Positions 1-7,340 are shown, counted from the stretch's first letter. The stretch: 15,735 bases of DNA from Chloroflexota bacterium (GCA_017860765.1 JAGDMY010000006.1:1-15735), one strand, 5' to 3'. Notes: a model not told the origin generated them from the sequence alone. Translations and numbers: made by a program.

Positions 1-656
1 GTCATATTATCGTGGTAATTAGGGAGATATTTTTTCAGCATTTCTTTATTATTGCCATAACCGCCAGCTGCCATGATAACGCTTTGGGCGTTGACCCTGA
101 CCTGACCATCCTTATTTTCAGCCAAAACGCCGGCGGCATTGCCATCCTCATCGCGCAGTATTTTTCTGGCACGGGTGCGAGTGAGTATTTTTACGCCCAG
201 GTCTTCACAGTGCTTACGCATCAATCTAATCAGCTGGGGACCGCGGCCTTCTATGGAATGTCTCACCAACGGCGCCTGATTGGGGTACATGGGCAGAAGG
301 GAAAAATTGACTCCTTGTGCTTCCAGCCAGCGAATAGTGTCTCCGGACTTATCGATAAAAGCCCGCACAATCCGGGGGTTAATGCCAGACCAGTGGGCCC
401 ATTCCATGGCTATCTTAAAAAAATCATCCCGGCGGGTATCGAACCAGGCCCGTTTTTGCACCGGGCTCTCGACGCCAAAAATATCGTGGGCCATGGCCGT
501 GCTGCCTCCGGGAGAGCCCATTTTTTCGAGCAATATAACCTTACGGCTGCCATTCTCTACAGCGGACGACGCGGCCGCCAGACCAGCGCCGCCACCACCT
601 ACAATCACCACATCAGATTGAAGATTGGCGCTTTTCCCGTTTTCCTGAGAAGTCAT
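1..656 (-). CDS. FAD-dependent oxidoreductase, fumarate reductase/succinate dehydrogenase flavoprotein-like (partial, C-terminus missing)
   Basis: The left edge cuts this gene; 218 codons from the ATG at 656 are visible. An AAGGAGG ribosome binding site at 666-672, nine bases upstream, supports the start. The N-terminus holds a Rossmann FAD-binding fold: VVIVGGGGAGL at residues 16-26, with the ribose-binding Glu in LLEK (residue 44), followed by the PGGSTAMA segment typical of the FAD_binding_2 (FrdA-like) family. Near the cut lies a second FAD-contact segment, VIMAAGGYGNN. No Tat or Sec signal is seen, so it is probably cytoplasmic. The family includes fumarate, urocanate and other enoate reductases and ketosteroid dehydrogenases; the substrate cannot be named because the catalytic domain lies mostly outside the window. 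It is the last visible gene of the minus-strand unit, 32 bp after the TIGR04076-like gene, so it probably acts on the compound the Liv importer brings in, or on a derivative of it (inference). Confidence 0.85.
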   Translation of the reverse strand, partial: MTSQENGKSANLQSDVVIVGGGGAGLAAASSAVENGSRKVILLEKMGSPGGSTAMAHDIFGVESPVQKRAWFDTRRDDFFKIAMEWAHWSGINPRIVRAFIDKSGDTIRWLEAQGVNFSLLPMYPNQAPLVRHSIEGRGPQLIRLMRKHCEDLGVKILTRTRARKILRDEDGNAAGVLAENKDGQVRVNAQSVIMAAGGYGNNKEMLKKYLPNYHDNM

Positions 657-688
657 AGCAAATTGCCTCCTTTTGTGGCCCCTGTATT

Positions 689-1438
689 TCAATACCGGTC
701 GAAAACCTGTCTTTCCTCATCGGTTAAACCGGCTTTAAAGGTTTTCAGCTTTTTCTTGCCTTTGGCGGTAATCGAGGCGACTCCATCCTTTATTTTCAGA
801 TATCCCATTAGATACAGCTCATCAGCCAGTATCTCCAGTATTATGGGGCTGAGGGGAGGATAGATTCCCTCTATTTGCTGTTTGGTAAAGGTCTTGATGA
901 GTCCCCTGGCTTTTACTTCTCCTCTGGCCGACAGCTTGCTCAGGATAGCCATTTGTCTTCTAAAATAAGGCGTATCGTATCCCCCGCCGGAGATGTCAAA
1001 AGCCTCCAGCTTCATCAGCATGGAGCTTCTGTGGTCCGGGCAAAGTACGGTAAAGTCTTTCATGAAATTCCTGACCTTATGGGGAGGCCACTTAAAGGCA
1101 TCGGGGTTGATCAAGGCCGCCATACTATATTTAGGCGCCTCAATGGTCTTGAGGACGTTCCTGAAGCCCAGCCCATCGTATTTTTTCATGCCGGGATCAG
1201 GGACGCTCACCGAGCAGTGCCAGAAAGGGTAATAGCAGGCAAAATCTATCGCCCGGGGGCCAGCCTGGTGCAGCCAGGCCACTTTGGTGGCGATAAGCGG
1301 CCACATATCCGGGCAAAGGCTGCCGATATATTTTCCTCCATCGAAAATAACTTCATCGCCGATTTTGTGGCCCATGTGGCAGGGATATTTGCTGATATCT
1401 CCCAGGAAATCTATAACCGTTGCCTTGACTTGAAACAT
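689..1438 (-). CDS. TIGR04076-like conserved protein with winged-helix-like C-terminus
   Basis: This 249-aa protein has no known catalytic function. Residues 1-82 resemble the TIGR04076 family of small Cys-containing proteins: a VKATV start, CHMGHKIGDE (20-29), a LCPD segment (41-44) and FWHCSVSVPDPG (72-83). A second LCPD segment (132-135) lies further on, like the family's conserved C-terminal CPD motif. Residues about 185-235 read like a winged helix, ending LMGYLKIKDGVASITAKGKK, with a beta-hairpin wing and a TxKG turn. The protein is therefore about 2.5 times the usual small size of TIGR04076 proteins, as I remember them. The paired Cys and His could bind a metal, but this is not proven. 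The start at 1438 follows a GAAGGGG ribosome binding site. It lies between livF (69 bp gap) and the FAD oxidoreductase (32 bp gap), suggesting cotranscription. A small redox partner or a sensor are both possible. Confidence 0.7.
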   Translation of the reverse strand: MFQVKATVIDFLGDISKYPCHMGHKIGDEVIFDGGKYIGSLCPDMWPLIATKVAWLHQAGPRAIDFACYYPFWHCSVSVPDPGMKKYDGLGFRNVLKTIEAPKYSMAALINPDAFKWPPHKVRNFMKDFTVLCPDHRSSMLMKLEAFDISGGGYDTPYFRRQMAILSKLSARGEVKARGLIKTFTKQQIEGIYPPLSPIILEILADELYLMGYLKIKDGVASITAKGKKKLKTFKAGLTDEERQVFDRY

Positions 1439-1507
1439 TGGTCACCCCTTCTTTATATTTTTACTAATGCCGAAAATTCCCTGCACGTCATCAAATCCCT
1501 GGACCCT

Positions 1508-2215
1508 CTATCCCCCCAGAAATGCCTTGATAACATATTCATCGTTCATGAGGTCTTTAGTTTTGCCTTCCATCACGATTTTCCCCACCTCCAGCAGATA
1601 AGTTTGCTCGGTGAGACTGAAAGCCAGGCCGGCATTTTGTTCTACCAATAACACGCTAATCCCATCCCTGTTAATGTCGGTGATAGCCTCAACCAGCCTT
1701 TCCACCATCAGTGGAGCCAGTCCGAGTGAAGGTTCGTCCATTAAGAGCAGCCTGGGTCTGGCCATCAAAGCCCTGGCGATGGCCAGCATTTGTTGCTCGC
1801 CGCCGCTTAAGGTCTCCGCCCGCTGGTTGTGTCTCTCCTGCAATATGGGGAAGCGCTGCCAGACCTTTTCCAGGTCAGACCTGATCCCCTCGGTGTCTCT
1901 TCTTAAATATGCCCCCATCTTGATGTTTTCGCTAACGCTCATATAACGAAATAGCTTGCGTCCTTCCGGCACCTGAATAAGGCCACGTCTTACGATAGCA
2001 TGATTGGCGATACCATCTATCCTTTGATTATTGAACCAGATTTCACCCGTCCCGATATGGATTAGCCCGGAGATAGCCCGCAAGATGGTGCTTTTACCGG
2101 CCCCATTAGCTCCAATCAGACCGGTAATAGTACCCTCACCTACCTCCAGGCTGACATTCTTGACTACTTCAGCCTTGCCATAATTGACATTAATCCCCTT
2201 CAGGCTAAGCAGCAT
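1508..2215 (-). CDS. livF: Branched-chain amino acid-type ABC transporter ATP-binding protein LivF
   Basis: One of two ATPases driving a HAAT/Liv-type importer, located on the cytoplasmic face with the LivH/LivM permeases. All nucleotide-binding motifs are intact in the 235-aa product: Walker A GANGAGKST at 35-43, Q-loop region LIQVPEGRKLF at 79-89 (the VPEGR variant is a LivF hallmark), signature LSGGEQQ at 136-142, Walker B LLLMDEP at 156-162, and the switch His position replaced by the LLVEQN form typical of LivF. Length is normal for LivF. Its start codon overlaps the end of livG by 11 bp, implying translational coupling. Transporters of this family carry amino acids, but in aromatic degraders often aromatic or dicarboxylic acids; the catabolic neighbours make a non-amino-acid substrate likely here (inference). 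Confidence 0.95.
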   Translation of the reverse strand: MLLSLKGINVNYGKAEVVKNVSLEVGEGTITGLIGANGAGKSTILRAISGLIHIGTGEIWFNNQRIDGIANHAIVRRGLIQVPEGRKLFRYMSVSENIKMGAYLRRDTEGIRSDLEKVWQRFPILQERHNQRAETLSGGEQQMLAIARALMARPRLLLMDEPSLGLAPLMVERLVEAITDINRDGISVLLVEQNAGLAFSLTEQTYLLEVGKIVMEGKTKDLMNDEYVIKAFLGG

Positions 2216-2969
2216 TTCTCTTGGCTCCCAGATAAGCTTGAATCACATCTTTGTTCCTCTGAATCTCCTCACAGGTTCCCCGGGCGATTTCGGTGCCAAA
2301 ATTAAGCACCAGCAGCCTATCGCAGGTGGACATTACCGCTCGCATATTATGCTCAATTAACAGCACGCCGGTTCCTTCTGCCCGGATTTGCCTTATCAAC
2401 TCCAGGGTATGGCCGACCTCCTGGACGTTCATACCCGCCAGGGGCTCGTCCAGCAACAACAACTTGGGTTTAGCTGCCAGGGCGACCGCAATTCCGAGCA
2501 GCTTTTGGTGTCCGTGTGACAGGTTTCGAGCCAGTTCATCTTTCTTGTCCTGAAACCCCAGAAATTGCAGGATTTGCATGGCATTTTCCCGGGCTGATTG
2601 CTCTTTTTTCCGATAGGGTCGGGTTTTAAATATGGATTCAATGAAACCGATCCTGGCCTGCAGGTGGGAGGCTATTTCCACGTTTGCCAGGACTGTGAAA
2701 TCGTGGTAAATCCGGTCCAGCTGGAAGGTCCGCACAATGCCCATTCCAGCTATCGCATGAGGCGGCTTCCCGGTAATATCTCGGCCTTCAAATAATATTT
2801 TCCCGCTGGTGGGTTTTAAAAAACCGGTTACGAGATTGAAAAAGGTAGTCTTGCCGGCCCCATTTGGGCCAATTACTCCCACCAGCTCTTTTTGGCCGAC
2901 ATTGAAATCAACATTATTAATCGCGACCAGGCCCTTAAAATGTTTGCTCAGTTGTCTAGTCTCCAGCAT
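2205..2969 (-). CDS. livG: Branched-chain amino acid-type ABC transporter ATP-binding protein LivG
   Basis: The second ATPase of the Liv-type importer, 254 aa, the normal LivG length. Motifs in order: Walker A GPNGAGKTT at 34-42, the Q-loop segment GIVRTFQLDR at 77-86, the extra helix region at about 105-130 found in LivG, signature LSHGHQK at 150-156, Walker B LLLLDEP at 170-176, then LAGMN and the switch segment LLIEHNM. The signature differs from the common LSYGQQR form of LivG in having His in place of Tyr and of the first Gln, a modest variation that need not impair function. It overlaps livM by 14 bp upstream and livF by 11 bp downstream, so the three are surely cotranscribed. Confidence 0.95.
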   Translation of the reverse strand: MLETRQLSKHFKGLVAINNVDFNVGQKELVGVIGPNGAGKTTFFNLVTGFLKPTSGKILFEGRDITGKPPHAIAGMGIVRTFQLDRIYHDFTVLANVEIASHLQARIGFIESIFKTRPYRKKEQSARENAMQILQFLGFQDKKDELARNLSHGHQKLLGIAVALAAKPKLLLLDEPLAGMNVQEVGHTLELIRQIRAEGTGVLLIEHNMRAVMSTCDRLLVLNFGTEIARGTCEEIQRNKDVIQAYLGAKRNAA

Positions 2970-3942
2970 GCGCTGCCCTTCCCTTAAAAATGTTCCTCAA
3001 CGAGAACCGCAGATACTGGGGTATAGTGACAAGACCGCCGGGCAATAAGAACACTACCAGATATAATACTGCGACAAAAAAGAGGGGCTGGTACTCCTTA
3101 AAAGCCCTGAAGGCTTCGGGAACGATGGTTAAGACCACGGCCCCGATAATTGCACCCGCAAATCTGTTGGGGCCGCCCACTATAACATAAATTATGATAT
3201 AAATGCTGGGGAAAATTCCGAAAGAGTCAGGAGTAATCACCGTTAAATAATGCGCATCGAATCCCCCTGCCACACCGGCAATAAAACACCCGATGCAGAA
3301 AATGGCGACCTTATATTTCGTAACATTGATGCCTGTGCTGGACGCCAGAGCTTCGTCCTGGGCTATCGCCTTAAAGGTCTTGCCGACATAGGACTGATCG
3401 AGGCTGTAAAGGAAAACCAGCACGATCAACATTACTATCGAAATGAAATAGAAATTGGCCGCCCTGGTGGCGAAATCGATATTAATACCCAGAATCGATA
3501 TCTTATTGAGGGCGGGGATACCTATAATGCCCGATGTACCCCCCGTTACTGATCTGAACTCGGTCAGTCCTAAACTGATAAAAACCCCTAAAAATAAAGT
3601 CAGCATGGCTAAATATAGCGTTTTAACCCGGGTAACGGGGAAAGCGATGATGATCGCCAGCAGCGCTGCCACTAACCCGCCCAATACCATTCCGGCATAA
3701 GCCGAAAAACCCAATTTCATTACCAGTATGGCGCAGGTATAGGCTCCCACGCTCATAAAACCGGCATGACCAAGGGAGATTTGCCCGGTAGTGGTAATGG
3801 CGCGCAGGCTGGAGGCCAATATTACATTGACTACGCATAATATTAAGACATGAATGTAATATCCATTACCTCTTACTATGGTGGGCAGTGAAAAGATAAA
3901 GGCCAGTAAAACCACATAGGCGATAATCCGGCTTATCTTCAT
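2956..3942 (-). CDS. livM: Branched-chain amino acid-type ABC transporter permease LivM
   Basis: A 328-aa integral membrane permease with a first hydrophobic segment at residues 6-23 and about eight to nine further segments. It holds the LivM hallmarks GQISLGHAGFMSVGAYT at 53-69 and the cytoplasmic coupling loop GKTFKAIAQDEALASSTGINV at about 187-207, which docks onto the ATPases. The ATG at 3942 is preceded by an AGGA ribosome binding site. The gene lies 33 bp after livH and overlaps livG by 14 bp. It forms the translocation pore together with LivH. The assignment is firm; the transported substrate is not determined by the sequence. Confidence 0.94.
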   Translation of the reverse strand: MKISRIIAYVVLLAFIFSLPTIVRGNGYYIHVLILCVVNVILASSLRAITTTGQISLGHAGFMSVGAYTCAILVMKLGFSAYAGMVLGGLVAALLAIIIAFPVTRVKTLYLAMLTLFLGVFISLGLTEFRSVTGGTSGIIGIPALNKISILGINIDFATRAANFYFISIVMLIVLVFLYSLDQSYVGKTFKAIAQDEALASSTGINVTKYKVAIFCIGCFIAGVAGGFDAHYLTVITPDSFGIFPSIYIIIYVIVGGPNRFAGAIIGAVVLTIVPEAFRAFKEYQPLFFVAVLYLVVFLLPGGLVTIPQYLRFSLRNIFKGRAAHAGD

Positions 3943-3975
3943 GCTTATTCCTGAATCAATTTCCAGACCGCTATT

Positions 3976-4833
3976 TCAATCGTGTCCCAGAAGCCCGGTG
4001 GGACGGATAAATAGAATAATAATAATGATGGCAAAGCTTATCATGCTGGCAATTGTAGTATCGGCATATAGCGGGATTATACCCGCTAACAAACCCAGGA
4101 ATATCCCACCGATAACGGCTCCCGGGATACTTCCCAGTCCACCCAGAATAATTACTGCGATTCCCTGGGCCATGGCAAATGAACCCATAACCGGTTCCAC
4201 CCGCTGGAAAATAGACCCCATCAACGCCCCGGCGATTGCCGCTAGAACGCACCCTATACTCATGCTCAGACCGGAGATACGATTAACATCGACCCCCTGC
4301 AAAATAGCCCCCTCCGGCTCCTGGGAAACTGAAACCATAGCCTGGCCCAGCCTGGTTCTCTTGATAAATAAAAATAGCAAAATCGTCAAAACCAGACCGA
4401 CAATTACCGCCAGAGCTCTGTCCCAGGAGATTTTGGCCCCCAGCAAGGACACTATTCCCGGAATCATGGTCGGCAATGATTTGGTCTGGGTACCAAATCC
4501 CACCGAAGCGATCGTCTGCAGCAGTAAGATAAGGCCAATAGCCACGATAATACTGGATTCCACCCGGCCGCGGAACGGACGGAATAAATACTTTTCAATG
4601 AAAATGCCTACTATGCCCAATATCACAACCGACAGCACAAATGATAGAAACAGGTTCAGGCCGAAGACGACTGCAAAAAAGTAGACACAGTAAGCTGAAA
4701 TCATATATATCTCACCGTGGGCGAACTGTACGATCCGCATGATGCCGAAAATGAGGGTTAGTCCCAAGGCAACCAGGACATATATAAAGCCCATTACCAG
4801 CCCGTTAAAGATACTTTGTACCAGAGCTTCCAT
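3976..4833 (-). CDS. livH: Branched-chain amino acid-type ABC transporter permease LivH
   Basis: A 285-aa permease with about eight hydrophobic segments. It begins with the family pattern FNGLVMGFIYVLVALGL (residues 9-25), followed by GIMRIVQFAHGEIYMISAY at 30-48, a strong LivH signature. The cytoplasmic coupling loop is at about 159-190 (RTRLGQAMVSVSQEPEGA and following), and the C-terminal motif PTGLLG is present. It is the partner of LivM in the membrane pore. The ATG at 4833 has only a weak upstream GGCGGTGAG ribosome binding site, and the 160-bp gap to livK holds RNA hairpins, so its translation level may be lower than that of livK. Confidence 0.94.
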   Translation of the reverse strand: MEALVQSIFNGLVMGFIYVLVALGLTLIFGIMRIVQFAHGEIYMISAYCVYFFAVVFGLNLFLSFVLSVVILGIVGIFIEKYLFRPFRGRVESSIIVAIGLILLLQTIASVGFGTQTKSLPTMIPGIVSLLGAKISWDRALAVIVGLVLTILLFLFIKRTRLGQAMVSVSQEPEGAILQGVDVNRISGLSMSIGCVLAAIAGALMGSIFQRVEPVMGSFAMAQGIAVIILGGLGSIPGAVIGGIFLGLLAGIIPLYADTTIASMISFAIIIIILFIRPTGLLGHD

Positions 4834-4886
4834 CTCACCGCCACTCCCTGATCCAGTCAGGGTATTACGTTTATAATATCGAGATA

Positions 4887-4933
4887 CCCATGGGTAAGAC
4901 GGAGGTCGGAATTACCCTGATCTCACCCATGGG
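4887..4933 (-). repeat. Inverted repeat in the livK-livH gap, candidate mRNA stem-loop
   Basis: CCCATGGGT at 4887-4895 is complementary to ACCCATGGG at 4925-4933, giving a perfect 9-bp stem. Each arm is itself nearly palindromic; TACCCATGGGTA at 4885-4896 is a 12-bp perfect palindrome. A competing stem can form between GGGTAA (4892-4897) and TTACCC (4912-4917). No U-run follows in the direction of transcription, so a simple intrinsic terminator is unlikely. A role as 3' end stabiliser for livK mRNA or as a partial block before livH is inferred only from position. Confidence 0.5.
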
Positions 4934-4976
4934 CTCTGCCTGGTAAAAATCCGGAGTCTTTTTCAGGTGTATCCTT

Positions 4977-5000
4977 AGGGACTAATCCCTGCATCAGGGA
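4977..5000 (-). repeat. Alternating short inverted repeats at the livK stop codon
   Basis: AGGGA (4977-4981), TCCCTG (4986-4991) and CAGGGA (4995-5000) lie in a row, so the middle element can pair with either flank: a 6-bp stem with a 3-nt loop over the livK stop codon, or a 5-bp stem with a 4-nt loop just after it. The two hairpins exclude each other. No U-run follows, so neither is a convincing terminator. They may mark the 3' end of a processed livK transcript. Confidence 0.45.
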
Positions 5001-6325
5001 ATAAAGGAATCAAACCAGCCCTGCAACACTATTTGCCCCTGCTTGAATATGCTAACCGGGGCGGGACCAAAGACCATATGGTTGATGCCCCAGGTTTTCC
5101 CACCACCCATTTTGGCGGGTCCGCAGGCGGTGTCAAGGGTCTGGATCCCCTCCCAGGCTTTAGCCACCGTGGCAGGATCTAAACTCTGGGCTTTTTGCAG
5201 AACCTGAGACAAAACATAGATCGAGTCCCAGGACTGAGTCCCATCTGGATCAAATTTAGTTTTAAATTTAGCCTCCCAGCGTTTCAGGATCTCCTGGACC
5301 ATGGGTGGCATGTTCGGTCCGTAGGGGTCAAAAGACGAGTTAATAAAATCATTGGCTGCGTCTTTACCCATTATCTGGACTAAAACATTAGGATCGCCGG
5401 GGATGGCGGCAATGATAGGCCCTTTATAACCCAACTCCCGCGCTTGTTTCACACTACCAGCGGTATTGTTGGGCAATTTGAGGCCCTGGTCTACCGCGTC
5501 TGGATTCATGGATATCATCTTGGTCCACTGAGGATAATAGTCCGAAGCTTCCCACGGGTGGGTTATCGGGTCGAGCGTGGTTAACCCGCGCGATTTAGCA
5601 ATCATCATGGATAAGTCTCCTACCGCCCGCGCTCCCGGTTCATCTTCGACCAGGTAGCCCATGGTCTTGATACCCTGATATTTATCCAGCAGGACCTGGT
5701 AAAGTATAGGTACCGGCGCCGCGAAGGAATAGTGGGAGGTGAAGTAGAGAGGCCTATCAGCATGCATGACATCGGTATAGGTGGCAATATAGAGGACTTT
5801 GGCTTTCTCGGTTACCGAGGCCACGGAATCGGCCTGCACCGGAATTACGCAGCCGATCACAAATTTCACCTGATCCTGTTCGACCAGCTTGGTGGCCGCG
5901 TCGATCGAACCCGGGGGTGTCCCTTTATTATCTGCCACATCACCTACCAGGAGATACTTTTCACCATTGATGGTGATGCCGCCCTTTTCATTTACCCAAT
6001 CAATAGCCATCAAGGCGCAGTCCCTTTCCATAATTTGATGAGGGGAATCGGGGCCGGTCAGGCCATAGATAATACCTACCTTAATGGTCTTGGCCGCTGG
6101 CGGGGCTGGGGCCTGAGTAGGTTGGGGGGCCTGGGTGGTCGGTTGTGGGGGTGGAGGTGCCGGCGCAGGGGCCTGTGTGGTGGGTGCGGGTGGGGGTGCC
6201 GCCGTCGTTGGAGCTGGCGCCGGTGCTGCCGGTTTAGTCGGCGACGCCGTAGGCTGGGCACAACCGGCCAATATCAGAGCGGTTAACAGGGCAATTATCA
6301 CGGGGACCAGAAATGATTTTTTCAC
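4994..6325 (-). CDS. livK: Liv-type ABC transporter substrate-binding lipoprotein with long Pro/Ala/Thr linker
   Basis: The extracytoplasmic receptor of the Liv-type importer, 443 aa. Residues 1-21 are a lipoprotein signal peptide (KK, hydrophobic core, lipobox LAGC at 19-22); Cys22 is the lipidated residue. Residues 23-79 are a tether of almost only Pro, Ala, Thr and Gln. The type I periplasmic-binding fold starts at about residue 80 (TIKVGIIYGLTGPDSP) and includes VEQDQVKFVIGCVIPVQADSVA, the typical hinge and first lobe. The start is GTG at 6325, chosen because AAGGAGG at 6334-6340 lies eight bases upstream and the signal peptide begins there. The usual LivK is about 370-400 aa; the excess is the tether. 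It is the first transporter gene, 170 bp after the iclR-type gene. The ligand is unknown; amino acid, aromatic acid or amide are all possible in this family. Confidence 0.93.
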   Translation of the reverse strand: MKKSFLVPVIIALLTALILAGCAQPTASPTKPAAPAPAPTTAAPPPAPTTQAPAPAPPPPQPTTQAPQPTQAPAPPAAKTIKVGIIYGLTGPDSPHQIMERDCALMAIDWVNEKGGITINGEKYLLVGDVADNKGTPPGSIDAATKLVEQDQVKFVIGCVIPVQADSVASVTEKAKVLYIATYTDVMHADRPLYFTSHYSFAAPVPILYQVLLDKYQGIKTMGYLVEDEPGARAVGDLSMMIAKSRGLTTLDPITHPWEASDYYPQWTKMISMNPDAVDQGLKLPNNTAGSVKQARELGYKGPIIAAIPGDPNVLVQIMGKDAANDFINSSFDPYGPNMPPMVQEILKRWEAKFKTKFDPDGTQSWDSIYVLSQVLQKAQSLDPATVAKAWEGIQTLDTACGPAKMGGGKTWGINHMVFGPAPVSIFKQGQIVLQGWFDSFIP

Positions 6326-6333
6326 CTTTTATT

Positions 6334-6340
6334 CCTCCTT
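6334..6340 (-). promoter_or_regulatory. Ribosome binding site fixing the GTG start of livK
   Basis: Read on the minus strand this is AAGGAGG, eight bases before the GTG at 6325-6323. The following frame opens directly with a lipoprotein signal peptide, which confirms the start. Confidence 0.8.
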
Positions 6341-6343
6341 ACT

Positions 6344-6362
6344 CATATGCAATCAGCATATG
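6344..6362. repeat. CATATGC/GCATATG dyad just upstream of the livK ribosome binding site
   Basis: CATATGC (6344-6350) and GCATATG (6356-6362) form a perfect 7-bp inverted repeat with a 5-base spacer. The dyad is only three bases upstream of the AAGGAGG element, so it could be a DNA operator or an mRNA hairpin that affects ribosome access. I could not find a convincing sigma70 promoter in the 6326-6495 gap, so livK may be read from the iclR promoter at about 7283-7311. Confidence 0.5.
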
Positions 6363-6495
6363 CGATTTTAGTTAGAAGTAATCAACCTCACCACCCAATA
6401 ATTAACACATAAACCATGGACGGTAAATAGATTTGTCAGGTGATCGGTTTAATATTCTTTCCGGTTACGGAGGACTAATTGGTCAACTGTTCCCT

Positions 6496-7248
6496 TTATT
6501 TGTCTCTATAGACTAATTGATTCGAGATCTCCAGGGCGCAGTTCTTGACATCGGGGACTATCTCCAGCATGTGTCTCCGAGTCAGGCGAATGGTTGGCCC
6601 CAGAACGCCGATGGCTGCTAAAGTCTTGCCTTCACCGTCTTTAATCCCCGCAGCCACGCTCCTGATGCCCAGAAAGTATTCCTCATCATCGAAGGCGACG
6701 CCTTCTTTGGCCACCACCATCAGATGTGTCTTTAGCTGGTTAACTTCCGTTAAGGTATTAGCCGTATACGCTTTTAGTTCTGTTGAATGCAAATAGTTCT
6801 CTAATTCCTCTTCTGTCATCGCCGCCAGAAAAGCTTTTCCAATTGCCGTGCAATACAGAGGAAAACTGCTTCCTTCATCCGGCACTATGCGGAGTGGATG
6901 ACTTGCCGGGACCATTTCGCAATAGTCCGCGATATTCCTGTCCAGAATCGACAGCATCACGGATTCCCGGGTAAGTTGAGAGAGTTTAATCATATAGGGC
7001 ATCGCCATATTGCGGATGGTATTTCTCTTCTTAATAAGGCCGCTGAAATCCAAAAACCTCATTCCCAGAGAATATTTGCCCCTGGCCTTATGTTGTCTCA
7101 GGTAGCCCCGGCTGGCCCAGGCGGTAACAATTCTGTCCACTGTCGCTTTATCCAATCCGGAGAGTTGGGCCAGTTCGGACAAACGCATTTCGTCTTCGCC
7201 ATTGAGAAACAGTTCCAGGACATCAATGGCCTTATTCAATGACTTCAT
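6496..7248 (-). CDS. IclR-family transcriptional regulator
   Basis: A 250-aa regulator of the usual IclR length. Residues about 3-65 form a winged helix-turn-helix: KAIDVLELF, then LSELAQLSGLDKATVDRIV as the helix-turn-helix, RGYL and GKYSLGMRF as the wing. Residues about 75-248 form the ligand-sensing IclR domain, with PLYCTAIGKAFLAAM at 130-144, GVAFDDEEYFLGIRSVAAGI at 183-202 and a VLGPTIRL strand, all hallmarks of the family. The ribosome binding site before the ATG at 7248 is weak (GGGG at 7253-7256). It is transcribed away from the Mo-enzyme operon and colinear with the liv genes, the classic position for a local regulator of both units. IclR proteins often sense small aromatic or organic acids and may repress or activate; the effector here is not known. 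The dyads in the divergent region are its likely operators (inference). Confidence 0.92.
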   Translation of the reverse strand: MKSLNKAIDVLELFLNGEDEMRLSELAQLSGLDKATVDRIVTAWASRGYLRQHKARGKYSLGMRFLDFSGLIKKRNTIRNMAMPYMIKLSQLTRESVMLSILDRNIADYCEMVPASHPLRIVPDEGSSFPLYCTAIGKAFLAAMTEEELENYLHSTELKAYTANTLTEVNQLKTHLMVVAKEGVAFDDEEYFLGIRSVAAGIKDGEGKTLAAIGVLGPTIRLTRRHMLEIVPDVKNCALEISNQLVYRDK

Positions 7249-7269
7249 TTATCCCCAATTTCCGGTAAA

Positions 7270-7340
7270 ACAATGATTTCATAGTGTAATACAATTGAAT
7301 TTGTTTGTCAACGAACCTTTAACCCCTTTAAAATCATTGT
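7270..7340. repeat. Ten-base inverted repeat flanking the leftward promoter
   Basis: ACAATGATTT at 7270-7279 is the exact reverse complement of AAATCATTGT at 7331-7340, with 51 bases between. The flanking bases also match if one extra G is allowed (AAAACAATGATTT against AAATCATTGTGTTTT). The first copy lies over the expected leftward transcription start and the second just upstream of its -35 box, an arrangement expected for two regulator sites on one promoter, possibly with looping. Confidence 0.5.
7283..7311 (-). promoter_or_regulatory. Sigma70-type promoter for the iclR/liv unit
   Basis: On the minus strand TTGACA (7311-7306) is followed after 17 bases by TACACT (7288-7283), four of six matches to TATAAT with a perfect -35 box. 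Transcription would start near 7276, giving a leader of about 28 nt to the ATG at 7248. Confidence 0.65.

Noticed and set aside
12..863. Long open frame on the plus strand
   Set aside because: It lies antisense to the FAD oxidoreductase and the end of the TIGR04076-like gene, which have clear motifs and ribosome binding sites; its own translation shows no family motif.
875..1651. Open frame of 258 codons on the plus strand
   Set aside because: Antisense to the TIGR04076-like gene and the end of livF, with no ribosome binding site or recognisable motif.
3941..4684. Open frame of 247 codons on the plus strand
   Set aside because: Antisense to livH; its Ile/Pro/Thr-rich translation is what results from reading hydrophobic membrane-helix codons in reverse.
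4945..4963. AAAAA and TTTTT arms around TCCGGA, like an intrinsic terminator of livK
   Set aside because: The only extended pairing is A-U; there is no GC-rich stem before the U-run, and the liv genes continue downstream on the same strand.
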